Assembly: GCA_900315955.1 (NCBI GenBank)
Contig: ONBC01000016.1
Coordinates: forward strand, 13,669 to 77,668
Reading direction: 5' to 3'
DNA from: an uncultured Prevotella sp.
Lineage (GTDB): Bacteria; Bacteroidota; Bacteroidia; Bacteroidales; Bacteroidaceae
DNA length: 64,000 nt
Part shown: positions 51,500 through 60,449 of the stretch, piece after piece
Layout: the number at the start of each line of letters is the position of its first letter
Position numbering within the stretch: position 1 is the first letter of the stretch
The notes under the pieces: generated by a model
Told to the model about the DNA's origin: nothing
What the model saw: the letters and a program-made list of their open reading frames with translations, nothing else
Databases searched by the model: none
Program-made: the position numbers and the translations under genes

Positions 51500-52416
51500 T
51501 GCAAAACAAAAAAACAAATAATCATGTCGGTCAGAAGGCCCAGCAGCGTTTCGACAATTACACCGTTGAGGAGCCAGCCAGGCTCCTCGACTGGCTGCTG
51601 TCTCATCTCCAAGAGAGTCGCTCCAAGGTGAAGGCGACGCTCTCAGGGCATGGCATCAAGGTCAACAACAAGATCATCACTCAGTTCGATTATCCCTTGC
51701 AGCCTGGGATGAAGATCTCCGTCAGCAAGACGAAACAGAACGTGGAGTTCAAGAACCGCTATGTTCATATCGTTTACGAAGACCGTTATCTCCTCATCGT
51801 GGATAAGAAGCCGGGCATCCTCTCGATGGCGGCGGGCCACAGCACGCTCAACGTCAAGACCGTACTCGACGACTATCTCCGACAGACACGCCAGCACTGT
51901 ACGGCTCATATAGTCCACCGCCTCGACCGTGACACGAGCGGACTGATGGTCTATGCCAAAGACAAGGAGACGGAACTGCGCTTCGAGTCCGACTGGCATA
52001 ACATCGTCTTCGACCGTCGCTACGTAGCCGTGCTCTCGGGAGTCATGGAACAGGATGAGGGAACGGTAGAGAACTGGCTCAAGGACAACCGCGCGTACTT
52101 CACCTACAGTTCGCCCTACGACAACGGAGGCAAGTATGCCATCACCCATTATCATGTCCTTGCACACACAGATGCTCACTCTCTGGTTGAATTTAAGTTG
52201 GAGACCGGACGTAAGAATCAGATCCGCGTCCATGCTGCCGACTTAGGCCATCCTGTGTGTGGCGATGTCAAGTATGGCAATGGCGACGATCCCATCGGCC
52301 GTCTCTGCCTCCACGCTTTCCGTCTCTGCTTCTACCATCCCGTGACCCACAAGCCCATGGAGTTTGAAACCGAGATCCCACGCTCGTTCTCTTCGCTCTT
52401 CGCCCGGCATTCGTAA
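51499..52416 (+). CDS. RluA-family pseudouridine synthase
   Basis: The 305-aa protein has an N-terminal S4-like domain (RLLDWLLSHLQESRSKVKATL, about 26-85). The RluA catalytic domain has the motif HRLDRDTSGLMVYAK with the catalytic Asp, then RYVAVLSG and TGRKNQIRVHAADLGHPVCGD. It converts specific uridines in rRNA to pseudouridine (RluC/D-like). Which position it modifies cannot be judged here. Confidence 0.92.
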   Translation: MQNKKTNNHVGQKAQQRFDNYTVEEPARLLDWLLSHLQESRSKVKATLSGHGIKVNNKIITQFDYPLQPGMKISVSKTKQNVEFKNRYVHIVYEDRYLLIVDKKPGILSMAAGHSTLNVKTVLDDYLRQTRQHCTAHIVHRLDRDTSGLMVYAKDKETELRFESDWHNIVFDRRYVAVLSGVMEQDEGTVENWLKDNRAYFTYSSPYDNGGKYAITHYHVLAHTDAHSLVEFKLETGRKNQIRVHAADLGHPVCGDVKYGNGDDPIGRLCLHAFRLCFYHPVTHKPMEFETEIPRSFSSLFARHS

Positions 52417-52455
52417 CGCTTCACTTTTTACACTTCATTTTCACACTCCACTTCC

Positions 52456-52608
52456 ATGACCGACTACATCCTCGCGCTTCTCGTCATCATCGTTGCCATC
52501 TTCATCATCAAGAAGGTGGCAACCTGTCTCATCAAGAGCATAGTGGCCATCATCGCCTTGGCCATTCTGGTTTATCTGTTCACGAAAACGGGATTGATAT
52601 CCATCTAA
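52456..52608 (+). CDS. Small membrane protein (50 aa)
   Basis: The frame has an ATG at 52456, 50 codons and a TAA at 52606. The protein has two hydrophobic stretches separated by KKVATCLIKS, with the first beginning MTDYILALLVIIVAIFII. This is a hairpin membrane-protein shape with a positive turn. It follows the pseudouridine synthase gene by 39 nt on the same strand. No homologue is recognised. Coding reality rests on the clean composition and length only. Confidence 0.55.
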   Translation: MTDYILALLVIIVAIFIIKKVATCLIKSIVAIIALAILVYLFTKTGLISI

Positions 52609-52692
52609 GCAAACAGAGGAGGAGAATCTCGATAGAAAACTGAAACTCGATAATTTTCTTCCTATTTCTTCTCCTATTATTTTGAAAAACCT

Positions 52693-52700
52693 TATCTTTG
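52693..52700 (+). promoter_or_regulatory. Promoter -7 box for trpB2
   Basis: TATCTTTG lies 28 nt upstream of the trpB2 ATG. Confidence 0.65.
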
Positions 52701-52728
52701 CAATAGTAATCAATTAAATACTCCGATT

Positions 52729-54099
52729 ATGAAGCATCAAAAGAAATTTCTACTGTCAGAACAAGACTTACCCACACAGTGGTACAACATACAAGCCGAG
52801 ATGCCCAACAAACCTCTGCCTCCCTTGAATCCCAAGACGCATGAGCCTATGAAAGCAGAGGATCTGGCCCATATCTTCAACCTCGAATGCTCAAAGCAGG
52901 AGCTCGACCAGACACACCCTTGGATCGATATTCCAGAGGAGGTTCAGGAGAAATATGCTTATTATCGCGCCACGCCGCTCGTACGCGCCTACGCTTTCGA
53001 ACAGTCGCTCGGTACGCGTGCCCACATCTACTTCAAGAACGAGAGCACGAATCCGCTCGGCTCCCACAAGATCAACTCTGCACTACCACAGTGTTACTAC
53101 TGTAAGAAAGAGGGTGACACGAATGTCACGACAGAGACCGGTGCCGGTCAGTGGGGGTGTGCCTTATCCTATGCCGCCAAACTTTATGGACTGGAGGCTG
53201 CCGTCTATCAGGTGAAGATCACGATGCAACAGAAGCCTTATCGTTCGTACCTCATGCGCACTTTCGGCGCTACGGTGCAGGGCTCTCCCTCGATGTCGAC
53301 ACGCGCCGGCAAGGATATCATCACGCGCGACCCGAACCATCCCGGCTCGTTAGGTACGGCAATCTCTGAGGCTATCGAACTGGCTACCACGACACCGGGC
53401 TGCAAGTACACCCTCGGATCCGTGCTCAACCACGTGGCGCTCCATCAGACAATCATCGGCCTGGAGGCAGAGAAGCAGATGGAGATGGCAGGTGAATATC
53501 CCGATAAGGTCATCGCATGCTTCGGGGGCGGCAGCAACTTTGGCGGCATTGCCTTTCCCTTCATGCGTCATGTCTTCGACGGCTCCCACAAAGACACGGA
53601 GTTTATAGCAGCAGAGCCGGAGAGTTGTCCGAAACTCACGCGCGGTAAGTTTGAATACGACTACGGCGATGAAGCCGGCTACACGCCCTTGCTGCCGATG
53701 TACACGCTCGGGCACGACTTCAAGCCGGCTAACATCCATGCCGGTGGTCTTCGGTACCATGGTGCCGGCATGATCATCTCGCGGTTGGTCAAAGACGGCT
53801 ACATGCATGGCATCGACATCCCGCAGCTGGAGAGCTTCCAGGCCGGCATGCTCTTTGCACGGACAGAAGGTATCGTCCCAGCCCCCGAAAGTTGCCACGC
53901 CATCGCTGCTACGATCCGGGAGGCACAGAAAGCCAACGAGGAAGGCAAGACGCCCGTCATCCTCTTCAACCTCTCCGGGCACGGCCTCATCGATATGCCG
54001 TCTTATATGAGCTACATCGATGGAGACCTGTCCAACTATCGTGTGACAGACGCTGAGATTCAGAAGAATCTTAAGGATGTGCCGATGAAGATTGATTAA
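52729..54099 (+). CDS. trpB: Tryptophan synthase beta chain, TrpB2 type
   Basis: The 456-aa PLP enzyme makes tryptophan from indole and serine. The Schiff-base Lys is in NPLGSHKINSALPQ. TrpB2 hallmarks are the long N-terminal extension (FLLSEQDLPTQWYNIQAEMP), ETGAGQWGCALSYAAKLYG and CFGGGSNFGGIAFPF. No trpA is adjacent, so it may act as a stand-alone indole-salvage enzyme, as proposed for TrpB2. A DUF4375 gene and smpB follow at short spacing. Confidence 0.93.
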   Translation: MKHQKKFLLSEQDLPTQWYNIQAEMPNKPLPPLNPKTHEPMKAEDLAHIFNLECSKQELDQTHPWIDIPEEVQEKYAYYRATPLVRAYAFEQSLGTRAHIYFKNESTNPLGSHKINSALPQCYYCKKEGDTNVTTETGAGQWGCALSYAAKLYGLEAAVYQVKITMQQKPYRSYLMRTFGATVQGSPSMSTRAGKDIITRDPNHPGSLGTAISEAIELATTTPGCKYTLGSVLNHVALHQTIIGLEAEKQMEMAGEYPDKVIACFGGGSNFGGIAFPFMRHVFDGSHKDTEFIAAEPESCPKLTRGKFEYDYGDEAGYTPLLPMYTLGHDFKPANIHAGGLRYHGAGMIISRLVKDGYMHGIDIPQLESFQAGMLFARTEGIVPAPESCHAIAATIREAQKANEEGKTPVILFNLSGHGLIDMPSYMSYIDGDLSNYRVTDAEIQKNLKDVPMKID

Positions 54100-54104
54100 A
54101 AAAT

Positions 54105-54605
54105 ATGATAACCATTAAGCACACCACCTTACAAGAAGCAGCAGAGAAAGGCATGGACGAGTTTCTGCAGGCCATCACCGACAGCATCTATGAGGCTATC
54201 GGTGGAGCGCTGACAGCAGAGACGATGGCGAAACTCAACAGCGACCAGATAACGCTCCTTGCCTATATCATCTTGCGCGATGCAGTGATGGACGGGGGAT
54301 TCGTGGAACTCATCCACAACGGCTACGGACCCTTTATCTATCTCAATCCGTTTGCCAAAGCCGTGCGCAACTGGGGCTTGCATGATCTCTACAAGATGAT
54401 CAGTGAGACCCATCGGCTCTACGGCAAATACCATGAACGGATCGAAAAAGACTGCACGCAAGAGGAGTTTGACGCTCTCTATGAACAGTTCCCCGAGTTT
54501 GACGACTATGATGACGCGTTCGTGGAGCACGAAGAAGAGTTTACATCCGATGTAGCCCACTACGTGGACGATCACCTGGAGGACTTCTGCGAGATAGAAA
54601 AATAG
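54105..54605 (+). CDS. DUF4375 (DMP19-like) protein
   Basis: The 166-aa soluble, acidic protein has the DUF4375 pattern [27 protein letters not shown] and [16 protein letters not shown]. The fold is related to the DMP19 DNA-mimic family, but function is unknown here. It lies 5 nt after trpB2 and 4 nt before smpB, consistent with one transcript. Confidence 0.8.
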   Translation: MITIKHTTLQEAAEKGMDEFLQAITDSIYEAIGGALTAETMAKLNSDQITLLAYIILRDAVMDGGFVELIHNGYGPFIYLNPFAKAVRNWGLHDLYKMISETHRLYGKYHERIEKDCTQEEFDALYEQFPEFDDYDDAFVEHEEEFTSDVAHYVDDHLEDFCEIEK

Positions 54606-54609
54606 ACTT

Positions 54610-55095
54610 ATGAACAAGACTGAACAAGAATTGCGCCGGAAGAGTCCGGTACAGATACGCAACAAGAAAGCATCGTTTCTTTATAATTTCATCGATACTT
54701 ACACCGCCGGCATCGTGCTGACGGGGACAGAGATCAAGTCGATACGCATGGGCAAAGCCTCACTCGTCGACTCGTTCTGCTATATCAACAATGGAGAGAT
54801 CTGGGTCAAAGGCATGAATATCTCTCCTTATTTCTACGGCTCACGCGCCAACGTGCCCTCACGTCGTGACCGCAAGCTCCTGCTCAACAAACGGGAGATT
54901 CGCCACCTTGCAGAAGACACGAAGACACCCGGACTGACCATCGTTCCCACTCTGGTCTTTATCGACGATAAGGGTCGGGCGAAGATGGACATCGCCCTCG
55001 CACGCGGTAAGAAGGAATACGATAAGCGCCAGACGCTGAAAGAAAAAGAAGACCGGCGCGAGATGGATCGCGCTACAAAGCACTACAGAATATAG
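54610..55095 (+). CDS. smpB: SsrA-binding protein SmpB
   Basis: The 161-aa tmRNA partner in trans-translation has the OB-fold core [22 protein letters not shown] and the segment [11 protein letters not shown]. The basic C-terminal tail ([20 protein letters not shown]) is the part that enters the decoding centre. It ends 38 nt before a strong terminator. Confidence 0.97.
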   Translation: MNKTEQELRRKSPVQIRNKKASFLYNFIDTYTAGIVLTGTEIKSIRMGKASLVDSFCYINNGEIWVKGMNISPYFYGSRANVPSRRDRKLLLNKREIRHLAEDTKTPGLTIVPTLVFIDDKGRAKMDIALARGKKEYDKRQTLKEKEDRREMDRATKHYRI

Positions 55096-55133
55096 CAAAC
55101 AGCAGAAAGATACGTCCTGATTAAAATTTTTGA

Positions 55134-55170
55134 AACAGTGACCGGCCCAAGACCGGTCACTGTTCTTTTT
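55134..55170 (+). terminator. smpB terminator
   Basis: 12-bp perfect stem AACAGTGACCGG / CCGGTCACTGTT (55134-55145 with 55153-55164) with a 7-nt loop, then CTTTTT. It may also serve the convergent membrane-protein gene. Confidence 0.9.
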
Positions 55171-56245
55171 ATCCCTCCAACTTGAAAAGCGACCCCATCG
55201 GACAGACAAAGCGGCAATAGGGACGCATGACAATGGCGGAAAGCAAGGCAAAGGCCACGGCGATCGTGATGACCACCCAGGAAGCTGACTGGAAAATGAA
55301 AGCAGAGAAAGGCTCATAGTCAACCCAGTCGGACCACACCCCCGTCCACAAGCAGAGCATAAGAACGGCAAAGAGCACCTTACGGAAAGTGTTGAGGCGT
55401 TTGTTTGTCACCGAACTAATCTTTATATTATACTTGACGTTTTTGCCGATCAGTTCTTGTACGCATCCATAAGGACATACGTTCGTGCAATAATAGTTTT
55501 TCTTTCCGAAAAGCGGATATATGAAGGCCACAATAAGCAGCAGGGTAGGGAGGAGCAAAGCGACCACATTCATACCATTGGACATGTAGCCTAAGATAGC
55601 CGACCACGACATGAAAGTGCCACACCAGAAGCCAAGCACAACGATGTTGAGAATCTGCTGGCAGAGACGATAACGACGATTCTTGACAAACAACGGAAAG
55701 ATAGCTGCCATGAGGGCGACAATGAGTCCACAGATGTTCTTTGCACTGAGATCGAAATCAGCAAAGATGCTCCGCTTCTCTGTCTTCTTCGCCGCATATT
55801 GCAAACCGACTCGCATATTGCCTAAAATACCACGGGAAGAAAATGTCGCACCAGATACACCGTCGACCTTCATCGACAAAGCTTCTTCCACAGTCTTGCC
55901 ATTCCAGCGTTTCAACAATGCTTTAGCCATCCCAAAAAATTCAGCAGTCTCGTGGTTTGGCAAAGCCTCGACCTGCTTGATTACACCATCCTTGATATAA
56001 ATCTCCAAAGGCACATTACCTCCATAACCAGAAATATCTTTTCCAAGGGACGTAGTATTGATTACGAACGTACCATCTGCAAGTTTGCGCAAAGTATCAT
56101 TCTGAGCAGTCATTGTCTCCGTAGAATCTTTCCCGAGCTCGTGTCCAAGCAGTTTACCATCACGACGGAAAGAAGCCGCAGCTACCATGAGAATACAGAT
56201 CAAAAGACCCAAGAATGTTGAGAGTTTGTTCTTTCGTTTATTCAT
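55169..56245 (-). CDS. NosR/RnfG-like FMN-binding and 4Fe-4S membrane protein
   Basis: The 358-aa protein has an N-terminal membrane segment (about 8-26). An extracytoplasmic FMN-binding domain follows (about 65-155), with the flavinylation motif DGVSGATFSS whose Thr would carry FMN. Five or six membrane helices come next. Cys-rich loops YCTNVCPYGCVQ (about 255) and CRFVCPMGSLFKL at the C-terminus resemble the NosR/NapH Fe-S membrane domain. It probably moves electrons across or within the inner membrane for an extracytoplasmic reductase. No partner gene is adjacent, and no flavin transferase (ApbE) gene is in the window. Confidence 0.85.
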   Translation of the reverse strand: MNKRKNKLSTFLGLLICILMVAAASFRRDGKLLGHELGKDSTETMTAQNDTLRKLADGTFVINTTSLGKDISGYGGNVPLEIYIKDGVIKQVEALPNHETAEFFGMAKALLKRWNGKTVEEALSMKVDGVSGATFSSRGILGNMRVGLQYAAKKTEKRSIFADFDLSAKNICGLIVALMAAIFPLFVKNRRYRLCQQILNIVVLGFWCGTFMSWSAILGYMSNGMNVVALLLPTLLLIVAFIYPLFGKKNYYCTNVCPYGCVQELIGKNVKYNIKISSVTNKRLNTFRKVLFAVLMLCLWTGVWSDWVDYEPFSAFIFQSASWVVITIAVAFALLSAIVMRPYCRFVCPMGSLFKLEG

Positions 56246-56320
56246 ATATAAATAGGAGATAGTTCGTTTATCCTGAAAATTAAGTTTCTATAAGAACCTC
56301 ATTATGCTTCTCCATAGAAA

Positions 56321-56356
56321 GATTTGCACCAAATAGAAAGCAATTTGGTGCAAATC
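56321..56356 (-). terminator. Probable terminator of the Cbp1-like gene
   Basis: Perfect 14-bp inverted repeat GATTTGCACCAAAT / ATTTGGTGCAAATC (56321-56334 with 56343-56356) and an 8-nt loop, 68 nt after the gene's stop. The T run is weak (TCTTTCT), so an operator is an alternative. Confidence 0.6.
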
Positions 56357-56424
56357 ACAAGTCGATTAAAGTTAAATCTATGGACGGCTATAATAAGAAC
56401 CGTGAATAGATTTAAGCGTAATCG

Positions 56425-57318
56425 CTAAAGCTTAACAACTAAATACTTGCTGACGCTCCAGAAGGTAGCCACATCCTTGATGTGTAGGGTAGAGGTGCCG
56501 TTGGCATTTTTCTCGATGGAGTAGGAGTCGGATGGCATCTGTGTCATGATCTTCGGGTTGGAAGAATTGAGCCGGATGTCATTGTAGTTGCGGATATCGA
56601 TCTTAGAAAAACTGCCTGGCTGTAGGCTCGAGACATCAACCTTCTTCTTGGCAAGGAATCCACCCTTGATAATGCCCTTAGCTTTAAGCTCTTTGGAAGA
56701 ACCTATTGCTACGAACGCCGTATGCAACGACTCATCTTGCTGAGCGATAGTCGTCTTCTGCTGGTCAATAGACTTGCTCTGGCTGGCCACAGTGCTCTGC
56801 AGCTGCGTGTTGCTTGTAGTAAGGTTGTTAACACTCTCGTTCAGCTTGGCGATGCTCACGTTCTTGTCGTTGAGCTGTTGCTGCAAATCTGCAATCTGCT
56901 TGTCCTTTTCGTCGAGCTGCGACTTGTAATATGCAATGAGTTTCTTGATACGCTGACCGTAGGCAGAGTTGTTCCCGGCAACCTCAGCTTCAAGCTGGTT
57001 GATCCGGGCGCGCTGTTTGCGAAGCAGTTCTGCCAGGCTCTGAAGTTGAGCGCGCATCTGCGTCTTGTCCATCTGACCCTCACGACTTCCCATCTGCTTG
57101 ATGAGACCCTCCTGAGCCGAGATGCTGTCAAGGCCTACAGACATAACATTCACGAAATCGGCCATCTGCCTGATATCTTCCTGATGGAGACTATCAGAAG
57201 TAGAAAGAGAGTCGATGGTAGCCTGCATTTTGTCTGCTTTACCATTATGGCAACTCATCATACCGAAGGCTACAAAAAGCCCTAACACGCTTGAAAGAAT
57301 AATCTTCTTTGATTTCAT
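56425..57318 (-). CDS. Coiled-coil lipoprotein, Cbp1-like
   Basis: The 297-aa protein has a lipoprotein signal (GMMSC, Cys about 23). A long coiled coil spans about residues 30-205, with heptads such as LRKQRARINQLEAEVAG and IADLQQQLNDKNVSIAKLNE. A C-terminal beta-rich domain of about 90 residues follows (KAKGIIKGGFLAKKKVDV onward). The layout resembles the Bacteroides Cbp1 family, annotated as a collagen-binding adhesin. Adhesion is not demonstrated by the sequence; an envelope spacer is equally possible. It is transcribed alone. Confidence 0.75.
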   Translation of the reverse strand: MKSKKIILSSVLGLFVAFGMMSCHNGKADKMQATIDSLSTSDSLHQEDIRQMADFVNVMSVGLDSISAQEGLIKQMGSREGQMDKTQMRAQLQSLAELLRKQRARINQLEAEVAGNNSAYGQRIKKLIAYYKSQLDEKDKQIADLQQQLNDKNVSIAKLNESVNNLTTSNTQLQSTVASQSKSIDQQKTTIAQQDESLHTAFVAIGSSKELKAKGIIKGGFLAKKKVDVSSLQPGSFSKIDIRNYNDIRLNSSNPKIMTQMPSDSYSIEKNANGTSTLHIKDVATFWSVSKYLVVKL

Positions 57319-57375
57319 AATTTACGCGATTAAAATATTCGTTATTAAATTGTATGTATCTGTTATATATCACGG

Positions 57376-57383
57376 CAAAAATA
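57376..57383 (-). promoter_or_regulatory. Promoter -7 box for the Cbp1-like gene
   Basis: The minus strand reads TATTTTTG, 57 nt upstream of the ATG. Confidence 0.5.
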
Positions 57384-57445
57384 AGTAAATAATAGATACA
57401 AACAATCATTGCCCACTTCTTTTTACTTTTTTTTATGATTTATTG

Positions 57446-57475
57446 TTGCTTTGTCAATCAATTACACTAACTTTG
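57446..57475 (+). promoter_or_regulatory. Promoter for the GNAT-nitrilase gene
   Basis: TTG at 57446-57448 and TAACTTTG at 57468-57475, 19 nt apart. It overlaps the upstream in-frame ATG at 57451, so translation must start at 57502. Confidence 0.65.
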
Positions 57476-57501
57476 CCGCAAAATTCGGTAATCAGTTTTT
57501 T

Positions 57502-59034
57502 ATGGACAACAAACGAACAATCAACAAGATAGAGCTTCGCAATCTACGGATGTCAGATTACGACCAGCTTGCAGGCTCTTTCCATCGTATCTACGCCGAT
57601 CACGATGTTTTCTGGACACATGAACAGATCCAGAAACTCATAAATATCTTTCCAGAAGGTCAGGTGGTATGCATCGCTGACGATAAGATCGTGGGCTGTG
57701 CACTGAGCATCATCGTCAACTATGACATGGTGAAGAACGACCACACCTATGAGCAGGTGACCGGCAACGAGACATTCGACACCCATGATCCCAAAGGTAA
57801 CATTCTCTACGGCATCGAAGTGTTCATCCATCCCGACTACCGCGGCCTCCGCCTCGGCAGACGTATGTACGAATACCGTAAGGAACTCTGCGAGAAGCTG
57901 AACCTCAAGGCTATCATGTTCGGCGGACGCATTCCTAATTATCATAAGTACGCCGACAAGATGCGGCCGAAGGAGTATATAGAAAAGGTACGGGCGAGAG
58001 AGATCTATGATCCGGTGCTCAACTTCCAGCTGCACAACGACTTCCACGTGCGCCGCGTCATGCGCAACTATCTCCCGAACGATGAGGAGTCGTGCCATTA
58101 TGCCTGTCTGTTGCAATGGGACAACATCTATTATCAGCCGCCACAGACGCAGAAAAAGGTGGAGCGCCGGCCGACCGTGCGTATCGGTCTCGTGCAGTGG
58201 CAGATGCGATCGTATAAGAACATTGATGACCTTGTGGAGCAGGCTGAGTTCTTCGTCGACTCTGTGTCGAGCTACAAGGCCGACTTTGTGGTCTTCCCAG
58301 AATACTTCAACGCGCCGCTCATGGCTCCGTTCAACAAGATGGGAGAGGCGCAGGCCATCCGCTCGCTCGCACAGTATACGGAGAAGATCCGCGACCGCTT
58401 CCGCGAGCTTGCCATCACCTATAACATCAATATCATCACGGGCTCCATGCCTTACATCAAACAGGACGGAGGCCTTTACAATGTCGGATTCCTCTGCCGC
58501 CGCAACGGTATGGTTGACATGTATGAGAAGATACATGTCACACCTGATGAATTGAAATACTGGGGACTGTCAAAAGGCAACCATATCCAGACCTTTGACA
58601 CCGACTGCGGCCGCATCGGTGTACTGATCTGCTACGATGTCGAGTTTCCCGAACTCTCACGCATCATGGCCGACGAAGGCATGCAGATCCTCTTTGTGCC
58701 TTTCATGACCGACACGCAGAATGCCTACAACCGCGTGCGTCTCTGTGCTCAGGCGCGAGCCATCGAGAACGAGTGCTATGTGGCTATTACGGGAAGTGTC
58801 GGTAACCTGCCACGCGTACAGAACATGGATGTGCAGTATGCACAGTCGGCCGTGTTCACACCTTGCGACTTTGCCTTCCCTTACGACGGCCGCCGTGCTG
58901 AGGCAACGCCCAACACCGAGATGATCCTTATCTCTGATGTCGATCTCAGTCAGCTCTCAGAACTTCACGCCTACGGTTCCACCCGAAACCTTCAGGACCG
59001 TCGCACCGATCTCTATCAAGTAAAGAAGTTGTAG
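57502..59034 (+). CDS. GNAT acetyltransferase fused to a carbon-nitrogen hydrolase
   Basis: The 510-aa two-domain protein has an N-terminal GNAT domain (about 8-200, with IEVFIHPDYRGLRLGRRMYEYR as the acetyl-CoA site). The C-terminal nitrilase-superfamily domain (about 230-505) has the triad in VVFPEYF (Glu), YEKIHVTPDE (Lys) and IGVLICYDVEFPE (Cys). It probably hydrolyses or condenses an amide and acetylates a related amine; the substrate is unknown. This fusion is found in several bacterial groups. The start is set by the promoter. Confidence 0.9.
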   Translation: MDNKRTINKIELRNLRMSDYDQLAGSFHRIYADHDVFWTHEQIQKLINIFPEGQVVCIADDKIVGCALSIIVNYDMVKNDHTYEQVTGNETFDTHDPKGNILYGIEVFIHPDYRGLRLGRRMYEYRKELCEKLNLKAIMFGGRIPNYHKYADKMRPKEYIEKVRAREIYDPVLNFQLHNDFHVRRVMRNYLPNDEESCHYACLLQWDNIYYQPPQTQKKVERRPTVRIGLVQWQMRSYKNIDDLVEQAEFFVDSVSSYKADFVVFPEYFNAPLMAPFNKMGEAQAIRSLAQYTEKIRDRFRELAITYNINIITGSMPYIKQDGGLYNVGFLCRRNGMVDMYEKIHVTPDELKYWGLSKGNHIQTFDTDCGRIGVLICYDVEFPELSRIMADEGMQILFVPFMTDTQNAYNRVRLCAQARAIENECYVAITGSVGNLPRVQNMDVQYAQSAVFTPCDFAFPYDGRRAEATPNTEMILISDVDLSQLSELHAYGSTRNLQDRRTDLYQVKKL

Positions 59035-59100
59035 GACTCCTACCCTCTTACAGTGCTCTTAATTAGTGCCGTTATGATAAATAATTGGACACGCTAAAAG

Positions 59101-59137
59101 AAAATCCTTGTACCCTATTACGAGTACAAGGATTTTT
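59101..59137. terminator. Bidirectional terminator between the nitrilase and MFS genes
   Basis: 13-bp perfect stem AAAATCCTTGTAC / GTACAAGGATTTT (59101-59113 with 59124-59136) with T-rich tails on both strands. It serves the convergent genes on either side. Confidence 0.85.
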
Positions 59138-59191
59138 CATTAATGACTAAGTGATTTATAGATCGATGTGATTATACATAAACCTATGTGA

Positions 59192-60406
59192 TTACTTAGT
59201 TCTTATTTTATATCCGGCGAAGCCGTAATAGAGAATGAAAAGGAAGCACGGAACGCAGACCCAATAAGATGTTTGGAACGAATAAGCGTCCTGAATAAGC
59301 CCCTGTACCCAAGGCATCACTGCACCCCCAGCCATAGCCATAACGAGAAGTGAAGATCCAGCTTTAGTAAACTTACCTAAGTCTGCCATTGCAAGCGGCC
59401 AAAGAGCCGGCCACATCAGCGAACAACCAAGTGACATGAGGAAAATGCAATAAACGGAGATCGTCGGATCGAGTACTACTGCTACCGCTACACTGCCAAT
59501 GACAGCGATAACGGCACAGATACGCATCGCAGCAGCCTGAGAAAGATATTTAGGGATGAAGAGAATGCCACAAATATAACCAACAATCATGCCAATAGAA
59601 GGAATAAAGCCATAGTTATCTCCATCAAGGCCTAATGACTGAGCATACCCCGTAGCCGTGGCTAAGGAGATTGTTTCTACACCGACATAGAGGAAGAGCG
59701 CGAGACAGCCCAGAAGAAGATGAGGAAACTGAAGGATACTTGTCTTTCCCTCCGCATAAGAGCAAACAGGTGACTTCTCAGCTGATTCTCCGTCATCCTC
59801 CCCGGCTGCTTTCACTTCCGGTAATGGGGCAAGCAAGGCTATGATACCTAAGACAAGGAAAATGGCTATAATGATGGCAAACGGCAGATAGAGGTCACTC
59901 ATCTGCGTCTCTCCTATACTTTTACCGATGACAAAAGTGATGAAAAGTGTTGTCACAGGCCATGCCAATTTGTTACAGATGCCCATACAAGAAATACGGC
60001 GGGCAGCAGAATCGAGCGGACCTAATATCGTAATATAAGGATTGACAGAAGCTTGAAGTACAGCGTTGGCCGATCCACTCACGAAACTGGCAATGAGAAA
60101 CCACACCAAGGACTGATCCATGGCAGCGAGGATGAACAATCCGAATGCAACAGCAAAGATAAGGAACGACAGCGCCATCGTGCGCTTATAACCGATCTTG
60201 CGAATGCACCACGTCGCAGGAATGCCCAAGAGCAAGAATGGGATGAACGTTGCGGCAAGAAGCAAACTCGACGCAGCACCGGATATATTCATGGCATTCT
60301 TCAACACCGGCATGAGATACGAATTGATTCCTAAAGCAAAGCCTAAGGAGAAAAAGAACAGCCCAATGATGGCAAGGGGCAACACATAGTTTTTGTTTTG
60401 ATTCAT
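59192..60406 (-). CDS. Sugar MFS transporter, FucP-like
   Basis: The 404-aa protein has 12 predicted membrane segments. It starts at MNQNKNYVLPLAIIGLFFFS. The opening and FALGINSYLMPVLKNA resemble the fucose/glucose-galactose permease family (FucP/GluP). Further segments are NAVLQASVNPYITILGP and GMICNKLAW-like. The frame extends upstream to 60619, but that part lacks any resemblance and would overlap the nitroreductase gene. It is probably cotranscribed with the two upstream flavin genes (43-nt gap). The sugar is unknown. Confidence 0.82.
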   Translation of the reverse strand: MNQNKNYVLPLAIIGLFFFSLGFALGINSYLMPVLKNAMNISGAASSLLLAATFIPFLLLGIPATWCIRKIGYKRTMALSFLIFAVAFGLFILAAMDQSLVWFLIASFVSGSANAVLQASVNPYITILGPLDSAARRISCMGICNKLAWPVTTLFITFVIGKSIGETQMSDLYLPFAIIIAIFLVLGIIALLAPLPEVKAAGEDDGESAEKSPVCSYAEGKTSILQFPHLLLGCLALFLYVGVETISLATATGYAQSLGLDGDNYGFIPSIGMIVGYICGILFIPKYLSQAAAMRICAVIAVIGSVAVAVVLDPTISVYCIFLMSLGCSLMWPALWPLAMADLGKFTKAGSSLLVMAMAGGAVMPWVQGLIQDAYSFQTSYWVCVPCFLFILYYGFAGYKIRTK

Positions 60407-60449
60407 ATAAATAGGTTTATTAATTAAGACACAAAACAGAAGAAAATAA

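Noticed and set aside
57553..58536. Long minus-strand frame (327 aa) opposite the GNAT-nitrilase gene
   Set aside because: Antisense shadow of a clear two-domain enzyme. Composition is His/Val/Asp-rich, as expected of a reverse frame.
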